This document shows positions 7,473-14,380 of a DNA stretch of 14,382 bases, in pieces. The notes under the pieces are model-generated. The model was not told the DNA's origin. It ran no database searches and saw only the letters and a program-made list of their open reading frames with translations. The first letter of the stretch is position 1; each line of letters begins with the position of its first letter. The stretch is from Candidatus Atribacteria bacterium (GTDB lineage: Bacteria; Bipolaricaulota; Bipolaricaulia; UBA7950; UBA9294). A program made the position numbers and the translations under genes. The stretch is from NCBI GenBank assembly GCA_004525685.1, contig SPBW01000042.1, positions 1 to 14,382 of the forward strand, written 5' to 3'.

Positions 7473-8672
7473 ATGAACGAGCGGATCGAGAAACTCGTCG
7501 ACGAGCAATTGCGCATCGGCACGGATACGCTTGTTCCACGCGACGAGCTCATTGCCAAGCTGGCGGCATCAGAGAAGACCGGTGTGCCTCTGCGCATCAA
7601 GCTGGGCATCGACCCATCGGCGCCCCATCTAACGCTAGGCCATTCTGTGCCACTACGCAAGATGCGCCAGTTTCAAGATCTGGGACACACAGGTGTCCTG
7701 ATTGTCGGGGATTTCACACGCCGCATTGGCGATCCATCGGGAAGAGCATCCACGCGCGTGCTGATGTCCGAAGCCGATATCAAGAAGAATATCGAAACCT
7801 ACCAAGAGCAGGCCTACAAGATTCTCGATCCTGACCGAACAGAGCTGCGTTACAACTCGGAATGGTTGGGGCCATTGGATCTGGCAGACATCATCAGTCT
7901 TACAGCCAAATACACCGTTGCACGCATGTTGGAACGTGATGATTTTGCCAAAAGGTATGCGGAAGGACGTTCCATCAGTGTGCTTGAGTTCCTGTATCCG
8001 CTGACGCAGGCCTACGACTCAGTAGCTATCAAGGCCGACGTTGAGCTTGGTGGCGCGGATCAGTTGTTCAACCTTCTGGTTGGACGTGACATCCAACGCG
8101 AGTATGGGCAAGAACCGCAAGTTGTGATGACCGTGCCTCTGTTGCTTGGCATCGATGGAGAGCGCGCCATGAGTCAAACGACGGGCAATTACGTAGGACT
8201 CAACGAGCCAGCCTCTGAGATGTATGGGAAGGTGCTGAGCATTCCCGACGCGCTGATTCACGACTACTTTGTCTTCTTGACAGATGTCGATGCCGATTCC
8301 GTGGCTGCGCTTGCTCCACGCGATGCCAAACGCCTGCTAGCGCGAGAGCTGGTGACCATGTATCACTCCGAGAGTGAGGCCGTGGCGTCAGAAGACGAGT
8401 TCGATCGTATTCACATTCGCCACGAGAGGCCAAGTGAAATCGAGCAAGTAAGTCTCGATCGTGCCTTGCTCAAAGACGACGGCTCGATCTGGATCGTTGA
8501 CTTGCTGTCAGCATCTGGCCTTGTATCAAGTCGAGGGGAAGCCAAGCGCTTGATTCAACAAGGCGGCGTTAAGATCAACGACGAGAAGGCTGTATCACCT
8601 GATGTGGATATCGCCTTTGACCCGCCCATCGTTCTCCAGGTGGGCAAGCGAGCGTTTATCGAAGTCATCTAG
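7473..8672 (+). CDS. tyrS: Tyrosyl-tRNA synthetase with degenerate KMSKS loop
   Basis: Charges tRNA-Tyr in the cytoplasm; 399 residues, bacterial class Ic type. The start is ATG 7473 with AGGGGAG (7462-7468) upstream. The class I HIGH motif appears as HLTLGH (52-57) inside PSAPHLTLGHSVPLRKMRQF. The tyrosine-pocket region YPLTQAYD (175-182) and GGADQLFN (193-200) are intact. The anticodon-binding helical domain runs through about 260-330, and an S4 RNA-binding domain occupies about 340-395 (SASGLVSSRGEAKRLI). The KMSKS loop reads AMSQT (232-236) within GERAMSQTTGNYVG, so both lysines that normally stabilise the transition state are missing although flanking residues align well. The open frame is unbroken across it. 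It shares a probable transcript with gyrA and ends in its own terminator. Confidence 0.95.
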   Translation: MNERIEKLVDEQLRIGTDTLVPRDELIAKLAASEKTGVPLRIKLGIDPSAPHLTLGHSVPLRKMRQFQDLGHTGVLIVGDFTRRIGDPSGRASTRVLMSEADIKKNIETYQEQAYKILDPDRTELRYNSEWLGPLDLADIISLTAKYTVARMLERDDFAKRYAEGRSISVLEFLYPLTQAYDSVAIKADVELGGADQLFNLLVGRDIQREYGQEPQVVMTVPLLLGIDGERAMSQTTGNYVGLNEPASEMYGKVLSIPDALIHDYFVFLTDVDADSVAALAPRDAKRLLARELVTMYHSESEAVASEDEFDRIHIRHERPSEIEQVSLDRALLKDDGSIWIVDLLSASGLVSSRGEAKRLIQQGGVKINDEKAVSPDVDIAFDPPIVLQVGKRAFIEVI

Positions 8673-8704
8673 CGCTACAGAGAAAGATGCGAGCCAATGG
8701 ATTG

Positions 8705-8735
8705 CGGAGCTCATCAGAGCTCCGTTTCTTTTTGG
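8705..8735 (+). terminator. Intrinsic terminator after tyrS
   Basis: A perfect 8-bp stem CGGAGCTC (8705-8712) / GAGCTCCG (8717-8724) with loop ATCA is followed by TTTCTTTTT, a strong T-tract. It begins 32 bases after the tyrS stop and ends the gyrA-tyrS unit. Confidence 0.9.
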
Positions 8736-8771
8736 CTGCATCGACTGGAGATTGGCCACAGCCGCAGAACG

Positions 8772-8810
8772 CAATAGAAATGGGGAATTGCCGAATCTCG
8801 GCAATTCCCC
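8772..8810 (-). terminator. Intrinsic terminator of the hydrogenase operon
   Basis: A perfect 13-bp stem (GGGGAATTGCCGA at 8782-8794 with TCGGCAATTCCCC at 8798-8810) has a 3-nt loop. Read on the - strand it lies 27 bases after the stop of the last hydrogenase gene and is followed by ATTTCTATTGC, a partly U-rich run. On the + strand the following bases are CAAGAAACC, so its orientation is to the - strand. It faces the tyrS terminator, with 46 bases between the stems. Confidence 0.75.
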
Positions 8811-8837
8811 CAAGAAACCTACGCTATGAGCGTGATC

Positions 8838-9230
8838 CTAGTCTACAATCAGATTCTTAGAGAACCGATCCGTATCAGCCAGCAAGAAGTTGGGCGTCGT
8901 TGCCAACGCATCAACAGGGCATGCATCGACACACTGCGCACAGAATGTGCAGCGCGCGACGTACATGCGGATCTTCTTGTTTTCAGGCAAGAACTCAATC
9001 ACCTTTGCCGGACACACGCGAATGCATAGCTGGCAGCCGATGCATTTCTCGCGATCATAGGCAATCTTCCCGCGCAGGTCCGCAGGAGCGGGCACGGGCG
9101 GATGGATGGTCGCCTTGCCAGCTGCCACCTTGGCCAACAGCGCGGTGACCGACTTTGGCATGTAGCGTGCAGGAAACGGATTGGTCGCTGGCTTGCTGAA
9201 CAACTGCTTGATCAACGTTCCAAAGATCAT
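8838..9230 (-). CDS. mbhN: Mbh hydrogenase 2x[4Fe-4S] subunit (MbhN/NuoI-like)
   Basis: The electron-entry subunit of the membrane-bound hydrogenase, 130 residues, expected on the cytoplasmic face to take electrons from reduced ferredoxin. Two [4Fe-4S] motifs are complete: CIGCQLCIRVCP (Cys 63, 66, 69, 73) and CTFCAQCVDACP (Cys 94, 97, 100, 104). The N-terminal 60 residues begin with a short amphipathic stretch (GTLIKQLF), as in MbhN/EchF-type proteins that lie on the membrane arm. The start is ATG 9230. GGAGG (9236-9240) is five bases upstream and abuts the stop of the NuoH-like gene, leaving a nine-base gap. It is the last gene of the operon, as in archaeal mbh clusters. Confidence 0.93.
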   Translation of the reverse strand: MIFGTLIKQLFSKPATNPFPARYMPKSVTALLAKVAAGKATIHPPVPAPADLRGKIAYDREKCIGCQLCIRVCPAKVIEFLPENKKIRMYVARCTFCAQCVDACPVDALATTPNFLLADTDRFSKNLIVD

Positions 9231-9239
9231 GAGTGCCTC

Positions 9240-10235
9240 CTACACGATCCGGTCGAGCGTCAACAAGAGCATCCCCAACAGGGAGATGCCTGTGATCGGT
9301 AGCCAGAACAGCCGAACGGCTTGTCCGATCTTCAGACGCGCGAACGCAACACGAACCACGATGACCGCGAAGAAGATGACGACGAACACCTTCACCAAAT
9401 AGAAGATGACGTCGATCACGCTTCCCCAAGCTCCGGCCACGCCCAACAAACCCGACAATCCGTACGGGAAGAACAGGGCCACTGTGAGTGATCCCATCAC
9501 AACCATCTTGATGGCATCAGCCAGATAGAACATGGCCATATTGCGCCCCGAGTACTCGGCCAAGATCCCGCCTGCAATCTCGGTCTCTGCTTCAGGGATA
9601 TCAAACGGAATCTTCGCCAGTTCTGCAGGCGTAACGATCATCAACGCACAGAACAACAAGAGTAGTCCGATGAATCCCAGCGGCCCCACCAATCCCCACA
9701 AGGGGTTGGCTGCCAGAACGGAGAGTGAGAATACGTGGACGCCCGGCATCGCAGCCGATAGATACCAGCCAAGCGATAGGAGCGTGATGGCAAGCGGAAA
9801 CTCATAAGCCATCATCATCACCAATTCGCGTTGTGCACCAACGGAGGCAAAGGGCGATCCAGCAGCAAAGCCACCGAGCACCATGGCAATGGAGGGTACG
9901 GCGAGTAGGTAAAGCACAAGGATCAGGTCTCCGTAGCCATGCAAGAGCGGCTCGAAGCCGCCCAGCGGCACGTAGAACAAGAGCGTCCCAACAGCAGCCA
10001 ATGACACCAATGGCATGAGATTGTAGAGCCAGGCCACGGCGTGATCTGGGACGATATTCTCCTTGACCATCAGCTTCACGACGTCGAAGAAGGGCTGACG
10101 TAGCGGTGGGCCGATGCGGCCCTGCATCTGTGCGGCCAATTTGCGATCCAAACCCTTGTAGACCATCCCAAGGAACGTGCCGCCGACGAGGATGATGATG
10201 CCCTGCCAGACGGCGTTGAGTAATGTAGCGCTCAT
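9240..10235 (-). CDS. mbhM: Mbh hydrogenase membrane anchor (MbhM/NuoH-like)
   Basis: The integral membrane subunit that joins the peripheral hydrogenase arm to the ion-pumping arm, 331 residues with about eight hydrophobic helices. NuoH-family hallmarks are clear: GRIGPP (39-44) followed by QPFFDVVKLMVKE, GSPFASVGAQRE (126-137), and the acidic cytoplasmic loop IPFDIPEAETEIAGG (209-223) whose charged residues couple redox to ion movement in complex I relatives. The start is ATG 10235, overlapping the large-subunit stop as ATGA, with a strong AAGGAGGA (10243-10250) seven bases upstream. The best match is MbhM/EchB rather than respiratory NuoH, given the hydrogenase neighbours. No quinone partner genes are present. 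Confidence 0.93.
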   Translation of the reverse strand: MSATLLNAVWQGIIILVGGTFLGMVYKGLDRKLAAQMQGRIGPPLRQPFFDVVKLMVKENIVPDHAVAWLYNLMPLVSLAAVGTLLFYVPLGGFEPLLHGYGDLILVLYLLAVPSIAMVLGGFAAGSPFASVGAQRELVMMMAYEFPLAITLLSLGWYLSAAMPGVHVFSLSVLAANPLWGLVGPLGFIGLLLLFCALMIVTPAELAKIPFDIPEAETEIAGGILAEYSGRNMAMFYLADAIKMVVMGSLTVALFFPYGLSGLLGVAGAWGSVIDVIFYLVKVFVVIFFAVIVVRVAFARLKIGQAVRLFWLPITGISLLGMLLLTLDRIV

Positions 10236-11491
10236 CCGCAGATCCTCCTTGTCTTCTCGCGTGAGAGTCGAACGAGTTCTTCCTTCATCCGCGTCGTTTC
10301 ATTCCCAACCGTATCCACCATATGCACACGATCCATGCAGCACATGCACGGATCGATGGATGCGGCAATGATCGGCACGTCGGCAATCTCGTCTCCGAGG
10401 AATTTGGGTACCCACGCCATCAGATTGGAGTAGGTGGGAGCCTTGACTTTCCAGACTGCCGGCTCTTCGATTCCTTCTTCGAGTCTGACGTAGTGAATAA
10501 CTTCACCACGCGGGGCCTCGTGTCGTCCCAATCCCTCTCCTGATGCCTTCTTCAAGGTAGCCAGAAGTGCAGGAACCTTGGGAATGGACATGAGTTCGCC
10601 CGAAGGCAGATTCTCAAGACAAAACTCGATGATCTCGATCGACTGCTTCACTTCCAAGAGGCGAACGATGATGTTGTCGTACACGTCACCGTGTGGTTCT
10701 GTGCCGAAGTCTTCAGGCGTGATCGCCTTGACCTCCATATCCGCATAAGCCAGATACGGCATGTCTTGGCGTACGTCTTTCTTGACGCCCGAAGCGCGGG
10801 CTGTCGGTCCGACTGCGCACAAATCGACGGCAAGATCGTAGGATAACGCTCCGACGTTGCGTGTTCTCATCTCCACAGACTTGTCGTGCAAGAAGGCGTC
10901 GATCATCTGCTGGAGAAGTCCCTTGTAGTAGTCGAGGGCCTCATACGCGAGATGCGCCTTCTCCGCAGGAACATCTCTGCGAACACCGCTGAAGATGGGG
11001 ATCGCGTAATCGACGCGGTTTCCCGTCAGTTCTTCCAAGAGGTCCATCGATTTTTCTCGAACGTTCCACGTCAAGTGTAGCAACGTGTCGAATCCAAGCT
11101 CATGCGCTCCTACGCCCGCCCACAGAAGGTGGGAGTGGACACGCTCAAGCTCGCCGATAATCGTTCGGATATATTGGGCGCGTGGAGGCACCTCAATGCC
11201 GGCGGCATTCTCTACGGCTTGTGTGAACGCCAGAGGATGAGAGATCGAGCAAATACCACAAATTCGTTCAGACAGATAGAGTGCCTGAATCAGATTGCGC
11301 CTCATGCCCATGTACTCGATGCCTCGATGAGCAAAGCCGGGTTTGATGTCGACGCCGACGATCCGTTCACCATCCAGATTGAAAGTGAAGCGGATAGGTT
11401 CCTTCAACGCCGGGTGAACCGGGCCGACGGGAACGGAATACGTGGTGGCGGCGCATTGTCCCACCTTCAGGTTGATGGAGTCGTTATTCAT
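10232..11491 (-). CDS. mbhL: Group 4 [NiFe] hydrogenase large (catalytic) subunit (MbhL/NuoD-like)
   Basis: The catalytic subunit that reduces protons to H2, 419 residues. Both Ni-ligand motifs are complete: RICGICSISH (76-85; Cys78, Cys81) and DPCMCC (380-385; Cys382, Cys385). Keeping all four Cys separates it from complex I NuoD and from Mbx/Mbs-type relatives, which lose some or all of them. An extra Cys384 lies between the C-terminal ligands, where many relatives have Ser. N-terminal landmarks GPVHPALKEP and GFAHRGIEY are typical of the NuoD/HycE/MbhL superfamily. After the last motif (CMDR, 388) come 31 residues rich in charge, possibly a tail removed on maturation. The start is ATG 11491, eight bases inside the previous gene, with GGGAGGGG (11496-11503) upstream. 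No maturation genes are nearby. Confidence 0.95.
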   Translation of the reverse strand: MNNDSINLKVGQCAATTYSVPVGPVHPALKEPIRFTFNLDGERIVGVDIKPGFAHRGIEYMGMRRNLIQALYLSERICGICSISHPLAFTQAVENAAGIEVPPRAQYIRTIIGELERVHSHLLWAGVGAHELGFDTLLHLTWNVREKSMDLLEELTGNRVDYAIPIFSGVRRDVPAEKAHLAYEALDYYKGLLQQMIDAFLHDKSVEMRTRNVGALSYDLAVDLCAVGPTARASGVKKDVRQDMPYLAYADMEVKAITPEDFGTEPHGDVYDNIIVRLLEVKQSIEIIEFCLENLPSGELMSIPKVPALLATLKKASGEGLGRHEAPRGEVIHYVRLEEGIEEPAVWKVKAPTYSNLMAWVPKFLGDEIADVPIIAASIDPCMCCMDRVHMVDTVGNETTRMKEELVRLSREKTRRICG

Positions 11492-12011
11492 TGCGCCCCT
11501 CCCATTTCACCATTCGTTTGACTTCCTTGGCTGTCTCTTCCTCAAGATCCTTGCGCCAGGGGTGAATTGTTGCATCCTCTGGCAAGAAGAGATTTCGGCT
11601 ATCCGGAATGCCAACCACGTCGATGCCATAGAACTCGATCTTCTCGCGTTCCGAGGTCTGAGCGCCAGCCAGCAAATCGGTGATCGTAGGGATCGTTAAG
11701 TCCGATTTGGGAAGCAGTGTTCGAATCGTGAATGTCACTTCACCGTAGCGTTCGCCCCAACCCACAGTGAAGTGGTAGTTGAGCGCCACGTTGTCGCCAA
11801 GATCGTCGCCCGAGATGACCGACAGATGGGGCACATACTCCGAACACAGGTGAGCGACGGCATCGTGGAACGATGCGCGATCCACGGTAATCCACAAGTC
11901 ATAGACTGTACCGGAATGGATCACGCCCACTGTACGCTCAATGGTTCGGTCTTCAAGATAAGAAACTCCGAGTGCGTTCTTGAATGAGGTAAAGATGTTC
12001 TCTACATTCAT
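11484..12011 (-). CDS. mbhK: Mbh hydrogenase NuoC-like subunit (MbhK)
   Basis: A soluble scaffold subunit of the peripheral arm, 175 residues. The NuoC 30-kDa signature is recognisable near the C-terminus: EREKIEFYGIDVVG (121-134), LFLPEDATIHPWRKD (141-155). The region before it (LNYHFTVG, then EVTFTIRTLLPKSD) matches the beta core of this family. It has no cofactor ligands and is separate from the large subunit, unlike the NuoC-NuoD fusions of some complex I operons. ATG 12011 overlaps the mbhJ stop as ATGA, and its own stop overlaps the large-subunit start by eight bases (ATGAATAA), so subunits J, K and L are tightly coupled. A clear ribosome-binding site is not visible. Confidence 0.88.
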   Translation of the reverse strand: MNVENIFTSFKNALGVSYLEDRTIERTVGVIHSGTVYDLWITVDRASFHDAVAHLCSEYVPHLSVISGDDLGDNVALNYHFTVGWGERYGEVTFTIRTLLPKSDLTIPTITDLLAGAQTSEREKIEFYGIDVVGIPDSRNLFLPEDATIHPWRKDLEEETAKEVKRMVKWEGRNE

Positions 12012-12448
12012 CCGCCCACCCCCGATTTCTCCAACGTTTCCAATTTGGCCACTGCCTTGACCACACCGTCGATGATGGCTTCAGGACGCGAAGGGCATCC
12101 TGGAACATAGACATCGACAGGGATCACTTCGTCGATGGGGCCGACGACGTTGTAGGACTCATAGAAGACCCCAGACGTCGAACCGCAACCGCCGACAACA
12201 ATGACCGCTTTGGGATCGGGCGTCTGCTCATAGATGCGCTTGAGTCGTGGCAGCATCGGCTTGGTCACCGGACCGGTGATCAAGAGGACGTCTGCATGAC
12301 GGGGCGTACCCGTAAGCATGATCCCGAATCTTTCCACATCGTATCGCGGCGTGAGAGCGGCCACGATCTCGATATCACAACCATTACATGAGCCTGTGGC
12401 TACGTGGAACACCCACAGCGCCCGCTTGAAAGAACGAGGTAGTGCCAT
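12008..12448 (-). CDS. mbhJ: Mbh hydrogenase small [4Fe-4S] subunit (MbhJ/NuoB-like)
   Basis: Carries the proximal [4Fe-4S] cluster that passes electrons to the [NiFe] site. ATG 12448 is preferred because AGGTGA (12454-12459) lies five bases before it, giving 146 residues. A GTG at 12457 overlapping the previous stop (GTGA) is possible and adds three. Numbered from 12448, the cluster ligands are Cys21 and Cys24 (GSCNGCDIE), Cys88 (GGCGSTSG) and Cys118 (VPGCPSRPE), all present. The short single-cluster form is normal for group 4 hydrogenases and NuoB. HVATGSCNGCDIE and TGPVTKPMLP are typical of Mbh/Ech/Hyc small subunits. Confidence 0.94.
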   Translation of the reverse strand: MALPRSFKRALWVFHVATGSCNGCDIEIVAALTPRYDVERFGIMLTGTPRHADVLLITGPVTKPMLPRLKRIYEQTPDPKAVIVVGGCGSTSGVFYESYNVVGPIDEVIPVDVYVPGCPSRPEAIIDGVVKAVAKLETLEKSGVGG

Positions 12449-12453
12449 GTCGC

Positions 12454-12795
12454 TCACCTAGCCAATACAAGAATGACGAACACCAATCCGAGCACCCCGA
12501 TGAACCACGCTGCGTAGTCCGAAAGGATGCCGGTATGCCAAGCCTTCACACGCCGGTAATAGGCGGACAGCCCATCGATCATTCCCCAGTACAGGTGATC
12601 TCCCCGTACGTGGAGTGCGTTCGAAGCTTCGGGCTCGTCGTTACCGGACAAGAACACCTTCGTTTGCCCGGTGCCGCGCTTGTAGCCCTTGTTGCCGAAG
12701 GAACGCACGATGAAGGACACCACTAAGATGCCGACGAAAAGCAAGGCCCAGGCGATGGGATTCCACGCGCCGAAGCCGGAAGTCAATCCACTCAT
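12454..12795 (-). CDS. mbhI: Mbh hydrogenase small membrane subunit (MbhI-like)
   Basis: A 113-residue protein with two hydrophobic helices (about 13-32 and 94-112). The central hydrophilic part includes VFLSGNDEP (47-55) and an amphipathic stretch HLYWGMIDGLSAYYRRVKAW (67-86). In Pyrococcus Mbh the equivalent subunit sits between the antiporter-like and hydrogenase modules and contributes a lateral connecting helix. This position in the gene order, directly between H and J, together with length and topology, supports the assignment. It is the gene that marks the cluster as Mbh type rather than the six-subunit Ech type. The start is ATG 12795 with AGGAGG (12802-12807) six bases upstream, overlapping the end of the antiporter gene. 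Confidence 0.82.
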   Translation of the reverse strand: MSGLTSGFGAWNPIAWALLFVGILVVSFIVRSFGNKGYKRGTGQTKVFLSGNDEPEASNALHVRGDHLYWGMIDGLSAYYRRVKAWHTGILSDYAAWFIGVLGLVFVILVLAR

Positions 12796-12797
12796 CG

Positions 12798-14357
12798 CTA
12801 GCCTCCTAGTACCGCGTTGATGTACGCGTCACGTCCGAGCCACAGCGCCTTGGCCGCAGGCGTCACAATGTGGTCGACAAAGAATCCGGGGAACAACCCG
12901 AACACGATGATGACCAACACCAGCGCCGCCATCGGCAGCATCATGCCTGGCGAGGGGTCGGAGACGTGGTCCATTGCGTTCGATTTGGGACCCAAGAACG
13001 CTGCTTGGAATGCCTTCACGAACACAGCCAATAGAAGAATGCTCGACAGAACCGCAATCACAGCCAGGAACGGACTCAGCTTGAAAGACGCTTCGTAGAT
13101 GAGGAACTTGGATGCAAAGCCATTGAACGGCGGTACGCCTGCCAACGCGACCGCACCGATGGCGAAGAAGATGCTTGTCCACTTCATACGATGGCCAAGA
13201 CCGCCCATCCGATTGAGGTCCAGCGTCCCGGCAGCGCGGATGATCGCGCCCGATGCGAAGAACAACAATCCTACGCAGGCGGCGTCATTCAACATGTGGA
13301 AGATGCCTCCCTGCATGGCAACCAGGCCGTACTCCGGCTTGGTGGCGATGACCGCCAATCCAACGCCCACACCCAGCATCATGTAACCGATTTGGGACAC
13401 GGCGCCGTAGGCGACCAAGCGCTTGAGATCGTTCTGGATCAACGCCATGGTCACGCCGACGAAGATCGTTAGTAGCGCCAGCACGATGAGGATCCACCCC
13501 AGCGTGCCCCCACTGACCGTCGCCCCGAACAGCGTGAACAGGACGCGGAACAGCCCATACAAGCTGGCTTGGGAATTGGCTACGAGTACCGCCGACATCG
13601 GAGCCGGTGCCTCGCCATAGGCGTCGGGTGCCCACATGTGCATGGGGACCGCCCCCGCCTTCATGGCCAATCCCGTCAACAGCAATCCCAGAGCCACCAT
13701 GTCGGTCAGGCTCCCGGTGATGCTATGGGCGAGGGTGGCAATGTTCAGATGCCCGTACTGGCCGTACAGTAAGCCGATGGCAAGCAGTACGAACAAGCCG
13801 GACAGCGTGTACATGGCCATGACCTTGAATCCGGCTTCCTGGGACTGCTTCAGCCACACTCGGAAGCCGACAAGTCCGGCGGCGGCGATGGAGGTGATCT
13901 CCAGGAACACAAAGAAGTTGAACATGTCTCCTGTGAGCACCATCCCGAACACGCCTGCGGCCAGCATGAGGAACAAGCTGAAGTACAGATTGCCGCCGGA
14001 ACGCTCTTTCCAGTAGGAGAAGCTGAAGAAGGCGCCGGTTAGCACGATCAAGGCCGTAATGAGCCCCATGAACGCGCTCATGCCGTCCACCTCGAACAGG
14101 ATGCGTATCGGTACCTGTCCTCCAGAGAGCGGGAAGGTGAAGACTCCACCTCCAAGCTCGTATACGGTCGGAACACCGCCCGCTCCGAACACGCTGACTG
14201 CGAGCAAGGCGGCCAGTCCCGCGACGGCGAGCACGATCAATCCAATCAACGTATCCCGCGCTCCTCTGCCGAGCTTGCCAATCAAGGGTGTGGCGAATGC
14301 TCCAAGCAGTGGCAAGGCGATGAGCAGTACGGGTGCATGCAATGTCAGTGCGGTCAT
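12798..14357 (-). CDS. mbhH: Mbh antiporter-like ion-translocating subunit (MbhH/MrpD/NuoM-like)
   Basis: A large membrane subunit of the proton/sodium-pumping arm, 519 residues with about 14 helices, complete in this window. Conserved charges of the NuoL/M/N-MrpD family are visible: Glu153 in FFVFLEI (helix 5), Lys233 in LAMKAGAVP (helix 7) followed by HMWAPDAYGEAP, and Lys417 in GFASKFLIYEA (helix 12). The block HMLNDAACVGLLFF (354-367) has Asp358 and Val362 where NuoL has His and Lys, so it resembles other branches of the family there. The start is ATG 14357 with AAGGAG (14366-14371) eight bases upstream. No C-terminal lateral helix is present, consistent with that role passing to the next gene. 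MrpD of a free-standing antiporter is excluded by the hydrogenase genes downstream. Confidence 0.92.
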   Translation of the reverse strand: MTALTLHAPVLLIALPLLGAFATPLIGKLGRGARDTLIGLIVLAVAGLAALLAVSVFGAGGVPTVYELGGGVFTFPLSGGQVPIRILFEVDGMSAFMGLITALIVLTGAFFSFSYWKERSGGNLYFSLFLMLAAGVFGMVLTGDMFNFFVFLEITSIAAAGLVGFRVWLKQSQEAGFKVMAMYTLSGLFVLLAIGLLYGQYGHLNIATLAHSITGSLTDMVALGLLLTGLAMKAGAVPMHMWAPDAYGEAPAPMSAVLVANSQASLYGLFRVLFTLFGATVSGGTLGWILIVLALLTIFVGVTMALIQNDLKRLVAYGAVSQIGYMMLGVGVGLAVIATKPEYGLVAMQGGIFHMLNDAACVGLLFFASGAIIRAAGTLDLNRMGGLGHRMKWTSIFFAIGAVALAGVPPFNGFASKFLIYEASFKLSPFLAVIAVLSSILLLAVFVKAFQAAFLGPKSNAMDHVSDPSPGMMLPMAALVLVIIVFGLFPGFFVDHIVTPAAKALWLGRDAYINAVLGG

Positions 14358-14380
14358 CCCTTCAGCTCCTTCACTTTACG
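14354..14380 (-). CDS. Possible last codons of an upstream Mbh/Mrp subunit gene (partial)
   Basis: On the - strand one frame reads RKVKELKG and stops at TGA 14356-14354, overlapping the mbhH ATG as ATGA, the same coupling seen elsewhere in this operon. A charged tail of this kind would suit an MrpC/NuoK-like (MbhG) protein. Two other frames stop earlier in the same 25 bases, so the reading frame of the upstream gene cannot be decided here. Confidence 0.3.
   Translation of the reverse strand, partial: RKVKELKG

Noticed and set aside
8705..8810. The pair of inverted repeats between tyrS and the hydrogenase operon as a mobile element end or CRISPR-like repeat.
   Set aside because: The two hairpins differ in sequence, each has a T-rich run on the side expected for its own operon, and there is no transposase or spacing pattern; convergent terminators explain them.
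8838..14357. Respiratory complex I (nuo) or a free-standing Mrp antiporter operon.
   Set aside because: The large subunit retains all four Ni-ligand Cys, the NADH-binding subunits are absent, and the order with a small MbhI-like gene matches Mbh hydrogenase.
8838..14357. Mbx/Mbs-type ferredoxin:NADP or sulfane reductase complex.
   Set aside because: Mbx-type large subunits lose Cys of the [NiFe] motifs, and those clusters duplicate the MrpD-like gene; here both CxxC motifs are intact and one such gene is seen.
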